Source of the DNA: Pseudoalteromonas distincta
GTDB taxonomy: Bacteria > Pseudomonadota > Gammaproteobacteria > Enterobacterales > Alteromonadaceae
Assembly: GCF_000814675.1 (NCBI RefSeq)
Contig: NZ_JWIG01000016.1
Location: 1 to 64,000 of the forward strand
DNA: 64,000 nucleotides
Direction: 5' to 3'
A program made the position numbers and the translations under genes. Positions 1 to 7,515 of this stretch are shown here, in pieces. The first letter of the stretch is position 1, and the number at the start of each line of letters is the position of its first letter. Below the pieces are notes generated by a model, which was not told the DNA's origin, ran no database searches, and was given only the letters and a program-made list of their open reading frames with translations.

Positions 1-359
1 GAGAGTGGTGGCTTTATTGCTTCACCAAAATGAGCGATGAGTTGCGCATCAAGTTTATCTGTTTTTGCTTTTTGGCCAATAGCGCCTGCGAAACGTTTAA
101 TATTAACGGGATTAGCAACAACGAAAGGGATATTCGCTTGAGCACACGCCATAATAAAGGGGTGTTCAAGGCGCCCAGTTGCTTCAATAGTAACACGCGT
201 TATTGGGTGCTTTTTTAGTGTTTTTATAGCGTGTTTAATGCCGCCGTCATTGTTTTCTACGGTGAAATATATATCTAACGGTCGGATGTAAATATCGAGT
301 TGAGTTTTACCTGTATCGACACCGACGTTAATTTCATTTTGATTATTGAGTGTATTCAT
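1..359 (-). mobile_element. IS110-family recombinase/transposase, N-terminal part (runs off window edge)
   Basis: Reading the minus strand from an ATG at 357-359 gives an uninterrupted frame of about 119 codons that continues past base 1. It begins MNTLNNQNEINVGVDTGKTQ and contains the acidic residues of the RuvC-like DEDD domain: D in VGVDTGK, E in VTIEATG, and two D in TDKLDAQ. This is the N-terminal domain of IS110/IS1111 recombinases, which in this family is followed by a serine-containing C-terminal domain lying outside the window. The part that can be seen is intact, so the element could be active. The family moves without DDE chemistry and often targets structured repeats such as integron attC sites; an attC-like hairpin lies just upstream of this element. 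The exact ends of the element cannot be fixed here. Confidence 0.88.
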
Positions 360-591
360 AATAAGCTGACTCTGCCTTGCGATTCGGGCTCGAGGCCCCG
401 TTGACTATCCGAGTTTAATGCTTGGAGTTTATACAGCGTTCTTTCTTGTTATCGGTCTCTCAATAGAGGAGCCTTCAATCAATCGAACTACTGTATAAAA
501 GGCTTTGGTTGCAGCCAAAGCTTGGGCCTCACATTACCCGAACTTGGTTAAAGTATTAATTAATTTATGGGTTTATTATCCATACAAGAAA
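360..591 (-). mobile_element. Non-coding end of the IS110 element; candidate bridge-RNA region
   Basis: No open frame of note lies between the recombinase start and the attC-like hairpin. The stretch holds a strong stem-loop at 502-521 (GCTTTGG paired with CCAAAGC, six-base loop) and GC-rich blocks around 385-402 that differ from the AT-rich surroundings. IS110-group elements are known to carry a structured non-coding end upstream of the recombinase that is transcribed into a guide (bridge) RNA. The position and the hairpin fit, but no target-binding or donor-binding loop has been matched to flanking DNA, and the outer boundary is a guess. Confidence 0.4.
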
Positions 592-680
592 ATCAACAAG
601 GACACGTAACAGTTGGCTACGCTTCGCTTCGCTACACAATTTTAGCCAACCATTACTTAGCCTGTTATTTAGGCGTTAGC
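592..680 (+). repeat. Integron attC-like recombination site
   Basis: Two nested inverted repeats form one long imperfect hairpin. The inner arms are GTTGGCTA (612-619) and TAGCCAAC (643-650), enclosing an AT/CG-rich loop that contains gcttcgcttcgc. The outer arms are TAACAG (607-612) and CTGTTA (662-667). The right end reads GGCGTTAGC, which resembles the attC right-hand core (GTTRRRY) except at one position. Hairpins of this kind with an agttggct...agccaac stem are typical of cassette arrays in Vibrio, Shewanella and relatives. The left core box is not clear, so the site may be degenerate or cut by the adjoining IS110 element. Confidence 0.5.
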
Positions 681-728
681 TAACTTACCATACCGTTCAG
701 CATTACATTTCAAATAAAAGGATTTAAC

Positions 729-1961
729 TTGAAAAAAATAATACTATTCTGTCTACTTGCTTCTAATTCTGCTTTCTCTTCAGAGCGTGATCACGAAAAG
801 TTTCTTTTAGAAGCAATAAAAATTGGAAATCAGGTTCAAGAAAAAACGAAAGGTAAAAGCTTAGTTGAGAAACTTCCAATCATTGAAAATTTTGCAAAAG
901 AGTATACTGATAGCCCTGTTGCTTTAGATATTATAATGCAAGGCCTTGGTGTTAAATATTCGTTTGCTGGCTTACATAAAAAAGCGCTTGCTGCTAAAGA
1001 TAGTACTGCTGAAAGTGAAACTTTAGCTCTTGAAGATTTAACAGACTACAAAGCAAAAAGCGCGGAAAGTGAAATATTAAAACGCTCGCAACTGCATCGG
1101 ATTGTAATGTTCAATGAAGCTCACGATATTGCACAACATAGGGTGTTAACGTACCGTATGCTTTCAGGGCTATGGAAGCAAGGATATCGTTATTTTGCGG
1201 CTGAATCTTTAAATAGTTCAGCTTCATCACAACTTAATAAAGGATATGTTACTAACAATATTGGCTATTACACCCGTGAAAGTATCTATGCAAACTTAGT
1301 ACTTAAAGCAAAAGAAATCGGTTTTGAAATAGTTTCTTATGATATGCATAAACCAAGTAAACTCAATACTACCGATGAACGGGAAACTAATTCTGCACTG
1401 ACTTTAAAAGAAAAAGTATTTGATAAAGACCCTAATGCAAAAATCATCATCCATGTTGGTTATTCCCATATAAATGAAGAGGAATGGTTAGCGAGTAAAC
1501 TTAAAAGTATTACCAACTTAGAAACACTTACTATTGACCAAACAACACGAATAGAACGAAGTAATACAGAATTTGAGCACCCAACATACACTAAAGCAGT
1601 TAATGAAGTGGGATTACAAGAACCATTTATCTTTGTAAAAGGTAATGAAACTTGGAGCTCTGATCCAAACAAATGGGATATATCTATTTTCTGGCCAAGA
1701 ACAGGCTATTTAAATGGGCGTCCTAAATGGGCTTCTTTAAATAGAAAATCATATGAATTAGCCTCTATAGATTGTAATGATTTATACCCTTGCATGGTTG
1801 ATGTCTTTAAGTTTAATCATACAGATGAAGTGCCCTTTGATAGAGTTATAATTTCGTCTAAAGAAGAGTTGAAATCAGTATTCTTGTCTAAAGGGAATAA
1901 TATTGTTGTAACTAGTGATAGAAATGGAAAACAAATAAAAAAAATCACCATACAGAATTAA
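729..1961 (+). CDS. Secreted ChaN/Tiki-like (haem-binding uptake / EreA-type fold) protein
   Basis: The 410-residue product starts with a TTG at 729-731 behind the ribosome binding site AAAGGA (717-722); no upstream ATG competes. Residues 1-17 look like a Sec signal peptide (hydrophobic stretch, then SAFSSE). The middle part contains NEAHDIAQHR and later HVGYSHINE, which resemble the GE(x)H...HR and VG(x)GH motifs of the ChaN/Tiki/erythromycin-esterase-like superfamily, whose members bind haem or hydrolyse esters and peptides. The G of the usual GE pair is replaced by N. The substrate cannot be told. The gene follows the attC-like site by about 50 bases and may be a cassette gene. Confidence 0.55.
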   Translation: MKKIILFCLLASNSAFSSERDHEKFLLEAIKIGNQVQEKTKGKSLVEKLPIIENFAKEYTDSPVALDIIMQGLGVKYSFAGLHKKALAAKDSTAESETLALEDLTDYKAKSAESEILKRSQLHRIVMFNEAHDIAQHRVLTYRMLSGLWKQGYRYFAAESLNSSASSQLNKGYVTNNIGYYTRESIYANLVLKAKEIGFEIVSYDMHKPSKLNTTDERETNSALTLKEKVFDKDPNAKIIIHVGYSHINEEEWLASKLKSITNLETLTIDQTTRIERSNTEFEHPTYTKAVNEVGLQEPFIFVKGNETWSSDPNKWDISIFWPRTGYLNGRPKWASLNRKSYELASIDCNDLYPCMVDVFKFNHTDEVPFDRVIISSKEELKSVFLSKGNNIVVTSDRNGKQIKKITIQN

Positions 1962-1999
1962 AGTTAGTTAACAACACGCCCTGAAGTGGGCAGCAAGCG

Positions 2000-2213
2000 C
2001 TAAAGCTCACTTTCCACCGCAAATTTTAATGGCGATGACCCCTTGCTTTTCAATGCCGTTAAATAAGTTGATTCATCATAGGGGGATGTGTTTTCCAGCA
2101 CCTAAATAGTATTCTTATCCACTTGAATGCCAATGATCTGATGGTGGTATTATAGGGCTTTCCTTTGGCTCTTTGCTGCCAACTATCGTGGCCAAGTAGC
2201 GATGCTTTAGCCA
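2000..2213 (-). pseudogene. Remnant of an IS110-family recombinase C-terminus, frameshifted
   Basis: On the minus strand the region encodes SLLGHDSWQQRAKGKPYN and then SLAFKWIRILFRCWK, the well-conserved end of IS110/IS1111 recombinases. After CWKTHP the frame breaks; shifting by one base restores YDESTYLTALKSKGS and a stop at 2000-2002. Nothing of the recombinase N-terminus is found upstream, so only the last 70 or so residues survive. The fragment has the same strand as the intact N-terminus at the window start but is separated from it by a complete gene, so it is a second, older insertion or a rearranged copy. Confidence 0.72.
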
Positions 2214-2350
2214 AAAATAAATAACGTACAGATAATCTTGCTTATTCTAGAAAGAGTAAAAAAGGTACCCACACTAAATTTTTCAGCAATACCTTCCAAA
2301 ACGTCAATTAAAACAACATCAAACACTTCTTTATATGCTGCGTAAAAGCA

Positions 2351-2440
2351 CAGTAATCGATTGAACCAAAATAGGAACTCAGCTATGGTTTGTTTATCAA
2401 TAAAAATAAATAAAAAAACGAGTTAATCTACAGGCTCGTT
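2351..2440 (+). repeat. Two-hairpin repeat, copy 1 of 3
   Basis: This copy is nearly identical to 6333-6418 and partly to 3788-3856. The first hairpin pairs ATTGA, CAAA and ATAG on the left with CTAT, TTTG and TCAAT on the right around a GAACTCAG loop. The second pairs AACGAG with CTCGTT. The end of the second hairpin lies 22 bases before the TTG start of the next gene and just before its ribosome binding site. The spacing is almost the same in all three copies. It could be a divergent attC, a mobile leader or an RNA regulatory element. Confidence 0.7.
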
Positions 2441-2462
2441 GGTACTAAAGGAGTATCTAGCA

Positions 2463-3188
2463 TTGGATGATCTAATAACAAAAATCAAAAGTGTCCCTAA
2501 CGAAATTTGGTGGAGAACACTTTCGTATATTATTTCCGCTTTTTTCCTTGTACCAAATATTACGATGATCATGTTTCTAATTTACATGGGAGAATATGAC
2601 TTTTTCTCTTACGACTTCTTTACGGAGGGTGTATTTGGAATGAAATTGTTTTTCGTAACTACTGCTTTTTTCTTACTTATTAGTTCATTAGCAATATTTA
2701 GCCCTGTCTTATTGATTGTTGGAAAGGTTAAGAAAAAGAAAATCGATAAACAACTAATTGCCCTGAGTATTTTATTTACTTTAATTACTTGGTCGATCCT
2801 TATCTTAGAGTTTATTTCTGGTGCTGATACTGCTCGGATTTTCTTTGTATTAGGTATGTGTGCGGTTATTATTACTCATATTTCAGTGCTAATTTACTTC
2901 AAGGCTAAGGCACAATTTATCAGTTTAGGAGCTATTACTTTTTGTATAGTTTTTATGTCTTTTAATTGGTCTGCTCAATCCTCCAAAGTAATTTCAATTG
3001 GCTTACAGGCATTTGGCGTTGGTGGTGATTTATCAATAACAATAACTAATGCTCAATCTGGAGTTAAAACTAAAGGGAAACTAAAATTAATATCCCCAAA
3101 ATTTATATACTTTACGCCTTCAACCGAAAAGGGCGTTGCTAGTTATTCTTTATCAAATGTAGGCTATTATGTTGTGGATAAAAAGTAG
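2463..3188 (+). CDS. Small multi-spanning membrane protein, unknown function
   Basis: The product is 241 residues from a TTG at 2463-2465. This start is chosen because AAAGGAG at 2446-2452 sits about ten bases upstream; an earlier in-frame TTG at 2439 would place that ribosome binding site inside the gene. The protein has five or so hydrophobic segments (for example FFLVPNITMIMFLIY and FFVTTAFFLLISSLAIFSP), a lysine-rich cytoplasmic loop KVKKKKIDKQ, and a soluble C-terminal tail of about 60 residues. I recognise no family. The position directly after repeat copy 1 and the low GC content suggest acquired DNA. Confidence 0.6.
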   Translation: MDDLITKIKSVPNEIWWRTLSYIISAFFLVPNITMIMFLIYMGEYDFFSYDFFTEGVFGMKLFFVTTAFFLLISSLAIFSPVLLIVGKVKKKKIDKQLIALSILFTLITWSILILEFISGADTARIFFVLGMCAVIITHISVLIYFKAKAQFISLGAITFCIVFMSFNWSAQSSKVISIGLQAFGVGGDLSITITNAQSGVKTKGKLKLISPKFIYFTPSTEKGVASYSLSNVGYYVVDKK

Positions 3189-3189
3189 C

Positions 3190-3290
3190 TCTAACAAGTC
3201 GTAAAGCAGAACAAAAAAATCTGATTTTTACTGCTATGTCGCTTACTTTAGCAAATATATTTTGCCTATTTAAGGCAGCACTAGATATAA
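3190..3290 (+). repeat. Imperfect palindrome, possible degenerate attC
   Basis: A nested hairpin at 3205-3235 pairs AGCAG with CTGCT and AAAAAT with ATTTTT. It is preceded by CTAACAAGTCG, which resembles the left end of many attC sites, and followed by TTGCCTATTTAAGGC, similar in shape to the TTAGCCTGTTATTTAGGC of the site at 592-680. The right core GTTRRRY is missing, so this is only a tentative call. Confidence 0.28.
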
Positions 3291-3308
3291 AAATATAAGG
3301 ATGCATAA

Positions 3309-3626
3309 TTGAATTATTTAAATTGGTTACAAAAGACATACCCAGAGCTAAATGAGATATCAAATGAAACTATTAACTCTCATATCGACAAAGCAAAGTC
3401 TGATACAGAGCTTTTTAGGGAATTCATTAAAGTACTAGGTAGCTTATTTTTTATTATCCCGTTCAACTTATACCTTTATATTTCGGGTATTCAGGCATCT
3501 AACAGCTCTTTATATTGGTTGTTGGTTGTGGCTTCAATTGCTGTTGGTGGTTTTATCGGGCTTTATTGCGAGCAAAAGGTAATTAAAAAACGTCTTAAAA
3601 AAATAATACAGTTAAAGGCGTTTTAA
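3309..3626 (+). CDS. Small two-span membrane protein, unknown function
   Basis: The product is 105 residues, starting with TTG at 3309-3311 behind AAGG at 3298-3301. The first 40 residues are soluble and charged (YPELNEISNETINSHIDKAK). Two transmembrane segments follow (VLGSLFFIIPFNLYLYI and LYWLLVVASIAVGGFIGLY), and the end is strongly basic (KVIKKRLKKIIQ). No family is recognised. It follows the preceding membrane protein after 120 bases that contain an attC-like palindrome, and like it uses a TTG start. Confidence 0.55.
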   Translation: MNYLNWLQKTYPELNEISNETINSHIDKAKSDTELFREFIKVLGSLFFIIPFNLYLYISGIQASNSSLYWLLVVASIAVGGFIGLYCEQKVIKKRLKKIIQLKAF

Positions 3627-3787
3627 ATGACTAATGATGAAGGGCAGTTAGGATGACCTTATTCTAACTGTTGCGGAAATTGTCAATTATAGAGTGGTAA
3701 ACAACTTGGCTTTATTAAGCTTGATTCCTTTTAAAATAAAAAGCGGAATATTACGGTCAATAAAGGCATGAGTAAATTTATCTTAAG

Positions 3788-3856
3788 TTGATAGGAACTC
3801 AGCTATGTTTTGTTTATCAATAAAAAATAAAAAACGAGTTGTTCTACAGGCTCGTT
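3788..3856 (+). repeat. Two-hairpin repeat, copy 2 of 3
   Basis: This shorter copy shares GGAACTCAGCTATG, TTTGTTTATCAATAAAAA and the AACGAG...CTCGTT hairpin with copies 1 and 3 but lacks the left CAAA block; TTGATAG now pairs with CTAT and TCAA. Its right end is 21 bases before the ATG of the next gene. Confidence 0.68.
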
Positions 3857-3877
3857 AGTAGTTTAAGGAAATTCGAC

Positions 3878-4225
3878 ATGCAATTAATGGATTCGGTAAT
3901 ATTATTTTGTTTTATCATTAGTGCAATCTCTCTTTACTTTAGTTTTGGTTCAAAGTTTTACGATCCTGAAAAGGTTTTAATTGATATGGGCGATCAGGTG
4001 TTTATTTCGCACTTGCCCAAAGCTAGGTTACATAAAAAATATGGTAAAACTATTCCTAAATCTTTTGTTACCAAAATTCAATTAGCTGGAAATTATGTAA
4101 CTTTATTCAATCACAGCGGTAATGCAATAGATATTTGGGCGCCTAAGGATAAATTAGCTAAACCCATATTTGAGCAAGCAAAAAGTATTTTTAAAAATGC
4201 AGAAGCGGTTGAATTAAACTGTTAA
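3878..4225 (+). CDS. Membrane-anchored small protein, unknown function
   Basis: The product is 115 residues from the ATG at 3878, supported by AAGGA at 3865-3869; an in-frame TTG at 3839 lies inside the preceding repeat and is less likely. An N-terminal transmembrane segment (SVILFCFIISAISLYFSFG) is followed by a soluble domain with KARLHKKYGKTIP and a conserved-looking IDIWAPKDKL block. I recognise no family. It stands alone behind repeat copy 2. Confidence 0.55.
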   Translation: MQLMDSVILFCFIISAISLYFSFGSKFYDPEKVLIDMGDQVFISHLPKARLHKKYGKTIPKSFVTKIQLAGNYVTLFNHSGNAIDIWAPKDKLAKPIFEQAKSIFKNAEAVELNC

Positions 4226-4663
4226 TAAGCGGTTTAAGCAAAGCGACTACTAACTGTTTGCTTAGTTCTCTTTACTACACATTACGACAAGTTATCATCA
4301 GCCCCTTATGTAGGCATCGAGATTGTAGAATTTTTTTTTAAGAAAACAGCCTATTTTATTAGGGTTAATTGCTGGAGCTCGTTTTTAATTGAATTTGGCT
4401 ATTGGAGTTATGCTTCAGTCTTGTTAAGCAACCAAGGATAGTTCAGTGTTAAAATGACCTACTAAGCATTTTATTACAGTATTGATTGCAAGTTCCCTTT
4501 CCACAATCCCCCCTAAAAAAATTAACTAAGGATCAAATAACAATACTTTAGTAAACGCTAGTTCATATTACGTCACGTAATATCCATACAGAACTTTAAG
4601 TTAAACATACGTTCGTGCAGCGTTCCCATTTTTATTTGACTCAATTTATTGGATATTCTTTTT
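4226..4663 (+). promoter_or_regulatory. 438-base gap with a palindrome ahead of opgG
   Basis: No convincing gene is seen. At 4565-4583 a perfect inverted repeat, ATATTACG-TCA-CGTAATAT, sits about 80 bases before the opgG start and looks like an operator. A ribosome binding site for opgG is weak. The remainder is AT-rich with no repeat that I recognise. Confidence 0.4.
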
Positions 4664-6202
4664 ATGAAATTAAAGTTATTTATCGCAATTATTTTTAGCA
4701 CTTCGATGTCGTCTTACGCGACAGAAGCAGTAGATAAAACGGAGTTTTCATTCGAAGACTTAAAAGCCCTAGCAAAAGCCTCAGCCGAAAAGCCCTATAC
4801 GCCAACTAAGGTGCCAGCGCCGGAGTTAATCGATAAAATTACGTATGACGAACATTGGAAAATACGCTTTAAAGAAGATGAAACCTTATACCCAAGTGGA
4901 AAAAAGGCACCTGTACAATTATTTTATCCTGGGCGATATTTTCCTGAGCCAGTAAGTATTTACATCAGAGACGATAAAAATCAGGTACAAAATGTACCTT
5001 TTAGTAATGATGTTTTTGATATGCCTGATGACAGCCCAGCTCACGATCTCCCAGAAGGGTTTGGATTTGCAGGCTTTAGAATAATGCGCCCAGATATGAA
5101 ACCAGATTGGATATCTTTTTTAGGTGCGTCTTATTTTCGTACCGACGGGCCAGAGGGGCAATATGGACTGTCAGCCCGAGGTATCGCGATTAATACGGGC
5201 ATGAATCAGCCAGAAGAATTTCCGCGCTTTTCTGCATTTTGGATTGGCCCCGCAGAGAAAAAAGGTGAAAGTGTGTCTGTTTGGGCATTGCTTGAAGGGC
5301 CTTCTATCACTGGTGCTTATCGATTTGGTTTAAGTAAAGATAACAAAGAAGCCAAAGGCCATATTACCTCAGTGAGCGCTAATTTGTATATGCGCGCCGA
5401 TGTTGAACGCTTAGGCGTGGCACCGTTAACCAGTATGTATTGGTACTCACAAAAAGATAAAACAGAAGCTAAAGATTGGCGCCCAGAAATTCACGACAGC
5501 GATGGCCTGGCGATCCACACAGGAACGGGTCAATACGTTTGGCGCCCATTAAATAATCCTCAGTCGGTGTCGACCAATAGCTTTATTGATGAGAACCCAA
5601 AAGGGTTTGGTTTAATCCAAAGAGATCGTGACTTTAATAACTACCAAGACGATGGCGTATTTTACAATAAGCGTTCATCAGCGTGGATTAAACCTACTGA
5701 CGATTGGGGAAAAGGCGCAGTACAGTTAATCGAAATTCCTACAAAAGATGAAACGTTCGACAATATTGTTGCCTATTGGGTGCCCGAAAAAGAGGCGCGC
5801 AAAGGTGATGAGTTTACCTTTTCTTATGATATTGAATGGCGTCCACTCGATCCAAAATCAAAAACGCTTGCAAGCGTTGTAAATACTCGCCAAGGCTTAG
5901 GCGGAATTCCCGGCCAGCCAATTCCTGAAGGCGTTAACAAAATGGTGATTGATTTTGAAGGTCCAGTATTTAAAGGCTTAGATAACAAAAGTGGTATAAA
6001 GCCGATTGTTGAAGCCAGCAACGGTGAAATACTAGAACCTATTGGAGTTTATCCGGTAGTTGGTACAAACCAATGGCGATTAGCGTTTGACTACAAACAA
6101 GCTAACAACAATCCGGTGAACATACGCGCGTATTTAGTTGATAAAAATGATGAAGCTATAACTGAAACATGGGTAAGTGATGCAAAGGTAACGATTAAAT
6201 AA
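4664..6202 (+). CDS. opgG: Periplasmic glucan biosynthesis protein OpgG (MdoG)
   Basis: The 512-residue product matches the length of OpgG. It begins MKLKLFIAIIFSTSMSSYA, a Sec signal peptide, not the twin-arginine type of OpgD. Family landmarks are present in order: LGASYFR, YGLSARGIAI, EEFPRFSAFWI, GVAPLTSMYWY, RPEIHDSDGLAIHTG, WRPLNNP, NPKGFGLIQRDRDFNNY and VQLIEIPT.DETFDNIVAYW. OpgG acts in the periplasm on the beta-1,2-glucan backbone of osmoregulated periplasmic glucans made by the membrane synthase OpgH. Here no opgH follows; the gene stands alone between accessory genes. The ATG at 4664 is preferred over a TTG at 4649 because it gives a clean signal peptide. Confidence 0.9.
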   Translation: MKLKLFIAIIFSTSMSSYATEAVDKTEFSFEDLKALAKASAEKPYTPTKVPAPELIDKITYDEHWKIRFKEDETLYPSGKKAPVQLFYPGRYFPEPVSIYIRDDKNQVQNVPFSNDVFDMPDDSPAHDLPEGFGFAGFRIMRPDMKPDWISFLGASYFRTDGPEGQYGLSARGIAINTGMNQPEEFPRFSAFWIGPAEKKGESVSVWALLEGPSITGAYRFGLSKDNKEAKGHITSVSANLYMRADVERLGVAPLTSMYWYSQKDKTEAKDWRPEIHDSDGLAIHTGTGQYVWRPLNNPQSVSTNSFIDENPKGFGLIQRDRDFNNYQDDGVFYNKRSSAWIKPTDDWGKGAVQLIEIPTKDETFDNIVAYWVPEKEARKGDEFTFSYDIEWRPLDPKSKTLASVVNTRQGLGGIPGQPIPEGVNKMVIDFEGPVFKGLDNKSGIKPIVEASNGEILEPIGVYPVVGTNQWRLAFDYKQANNNPVNIRAYLVDKNDEAITETWVSDAKVTIK

Positions 6203-6332
6203 GACCTTAAATAAGCATTAAAGTAAAACGGGTGGCTATATTTTGATTTTCTGTCAATTATAGCCATCATAATGTCTTTTAAAACGCCAATCAAAACACC
6301 ATTAAAACTCCCTTTTATATCCCACGTAATAT

Positions 6333-6418
6333 ACAGTAATCGATTGAATCAAAATATGAACTCGGCTATGGTTTGTTTATCAATAAAAATAAAAAAACGA
6401 GTTAACCTGCAGCTTGTT
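6333..6418 (+). repeat. Two-hairpin repeat, copy 3 of 3
   Basis: ACAGTAATCGATTGAA, CAAAATA.GAACTC.GCTATGG and TTTGTTTATCAATAAAAATAA are shared with copy 1, and the second hairpin is AACGAG with CTTGTT. The right end lies 19 bases before the ATG of the next gene. Confidence 0.7.
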
Positions 6419-6437
6419 AGCTGTTTCGAGGGATTGT

Positions 6438-6800
6438 ATGTTTTTTTTGAGTGAATTATTTTGTTGGGAGCGAGGCCGACAAAAATCAGGCTACGATAAA
6501 ATGTTGATTTGTGGTGCTACGTGGCCAATTAAATTTGATACATATTTGCTTAAATTCCCACAAGGAAGTGAAATAGCACCACACACAGACAAAGTTGAAT
6601 CTGGTAAACACTATCGATTGAATATAGTGCTTAAAAAAGCAAATTTAGGTGGTGAGTTTATTTGCAGTGATCCGATATTTGAAACAAAGCGAGTTAAGCT
6701 ATTCCGCCCTGATGTAAGTGAGCATCAGGTATCAAAAGTTATAAAAGGTAATAGATATTTACTCAGCATTGGGTGGATAAAAGGGGGCTCTAAATGCTAG
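6438..6800 (+). CDS. Small 2-oxoglutarate/Fe(II)-dependent oxygenase-like protein
   Basis: The product is 120 residues from the ATG at 6438, which follows the purine-rich GAGGG. The iron and cosubstrate ligands of the double-stranded beta-helix fold are in place: H49 and D51 in APHTDKV, H96 in VSEHQVSKV, and R106 ten residues further on in GNRYLLSIGW. YRLNIVL and GGEFIC are typical core strands. Such oxygenases hydroxylate small molecules or protein side chains; the substrate cannot be told. The stop codon overlaps the start of the DUF1272 gene, so the two are translated together. Confidence 0.7.
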   Translation: MFFLSELFCWERGRQKSGYDKMLICGATWPIKFDTYLLKFPQGSEIAPHTDKVESGKHYRLNIVLKKANLGGEFICSDPIFETKRVKLFRPDVSEHQVSKVIKGNRYLLSIGWIKGGSKC

Positions 6801-7042
6801 ATTTAAGACCTAATTGTGAATGTTGTGATAAGAATCTACCTGCACAGTCCACAGAGGCTTTTATTTGTTCATTTGAATGCACATTTTGTTCTGGCTGTGC
6901 TCAAACGGTATTAAATAACGTGTGCCCAAACTGCTCAGGTAATTTGGTTCAGCGGCCAATTCGCCCTTTGGCTGCACTAAAAGATTACCCAGCATCGACT
7001 AAGCGGGTATTAAAAGAAAGTGGTTGTGCGCCAAACACATAA
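6794..7042 (+). CDS. DUF1272 zinc-ribbon-like protein
   Basis: This is an 82-residue protein with LRPNCECCDKNLP, then FICSFECTFCSGCA and VCPNCSGNLVQRP. This cysteine pattern, with four CxxC-type pairs, is that of the DUF1272 family, which probably binds zinc; the biological role is unknown. The start overlaps the end of the upstream oxygenase by seven bases (ATGCTAG), so the two are probably co-transcribed and coupled. Confidence 0.85.
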   Translation: MLDLRPNCECCDKNLPAQSTEAFICSFECTFCSGCAQTVLNNVCPNCSGNLVQRPIRPLAALKDYPASTKRVLKESGCAPNT

Positions 7043-7085
7043 GAACACAAAGTATAATAATTACATTTCTGGGTATGGAGATCTG

Positions 7086-7388
7086 ATGAGAAAATCCTTT
7101 GAATTTACTATTAAGTCAATCAAAGTTAAAATAATTAACACTTGGTTTAGTGGTGCTAAATTATATGTGAATGGTGACTTACGAGATACTGACAAAACTT
7201 TGTTAGCTATTAGGAATAATACTTTACTATCTGCAAATTTAGGTGAGTTGGGTGTTCTAGAAATCAAGCCATTATCGGGTTTAATTACCGTCGAAATGGA
7301 TGCATATTTGGTTAATGGTACAAACATTCAACATGTATATAGCTCACATAAACGCCTTAGCCTAAAAGAGCAAAGGGCAGCCCGATAA
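7086..7388 (+). CDS. Hypothetical protein
   Basis: The product is 100 residues from the ATG at 7086, with GGAG at 7077-7080 upstream. Longer in-frame starts at 7020 would overlap the DUF1272 gene and lack a ribosome binding site. The protein looks beta-rich (IKSIKVKIINTWFSGAKLYVNGD, LGELGVLEIKPLSGLITVEMDAYLV) and ends in a basic helix. No family is recognised. It lies 43 bases after DUF1272 and may belong to the same transcript. Confidence 0.5.
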   Translation: MRKSFEFTIKSIKVKIINTWFSGAKLYVNGDLRDTDKTLLAIRNNTLLSANLGELGVLEIKPLSGLITVEMDAYLVNGTNIQHVYSSHKRLSLKEQRAAR

Positions 7389-7436
7389 AGCTACTTTAAA
7401 TAACGTATATTCCTGCATTTACCTGCCTTCAGTAAT

Positions 7437-7462
7437 AACCTCCAAATGACTTTGAGGAGGTT
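7437..7462. terminator. Stem-loop after the accessory gene group
   Basis: AACCTCC (7437-7443) pairs with GGAGGTT (7456-7462) around a 12-base loop. A T-run is short on either side, so termination strength is uncertain. It lies between converging genes. Confidence 0.5.
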
Positions 7463-7515
7463 TAAGCCCCTAAGCATACCAAGTTAATATACTTGGTTTA
7501 CTCGATTACCTTAAA

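Noticed and set aside
2351..2440. Three-copy repeat taken as a standard attC site
   Set aside because: It folds as two separate hairpins and lacks paired outer core boxes; only the right end (CGTTGG, CGTTAG or TGTTAG) is attC-like.
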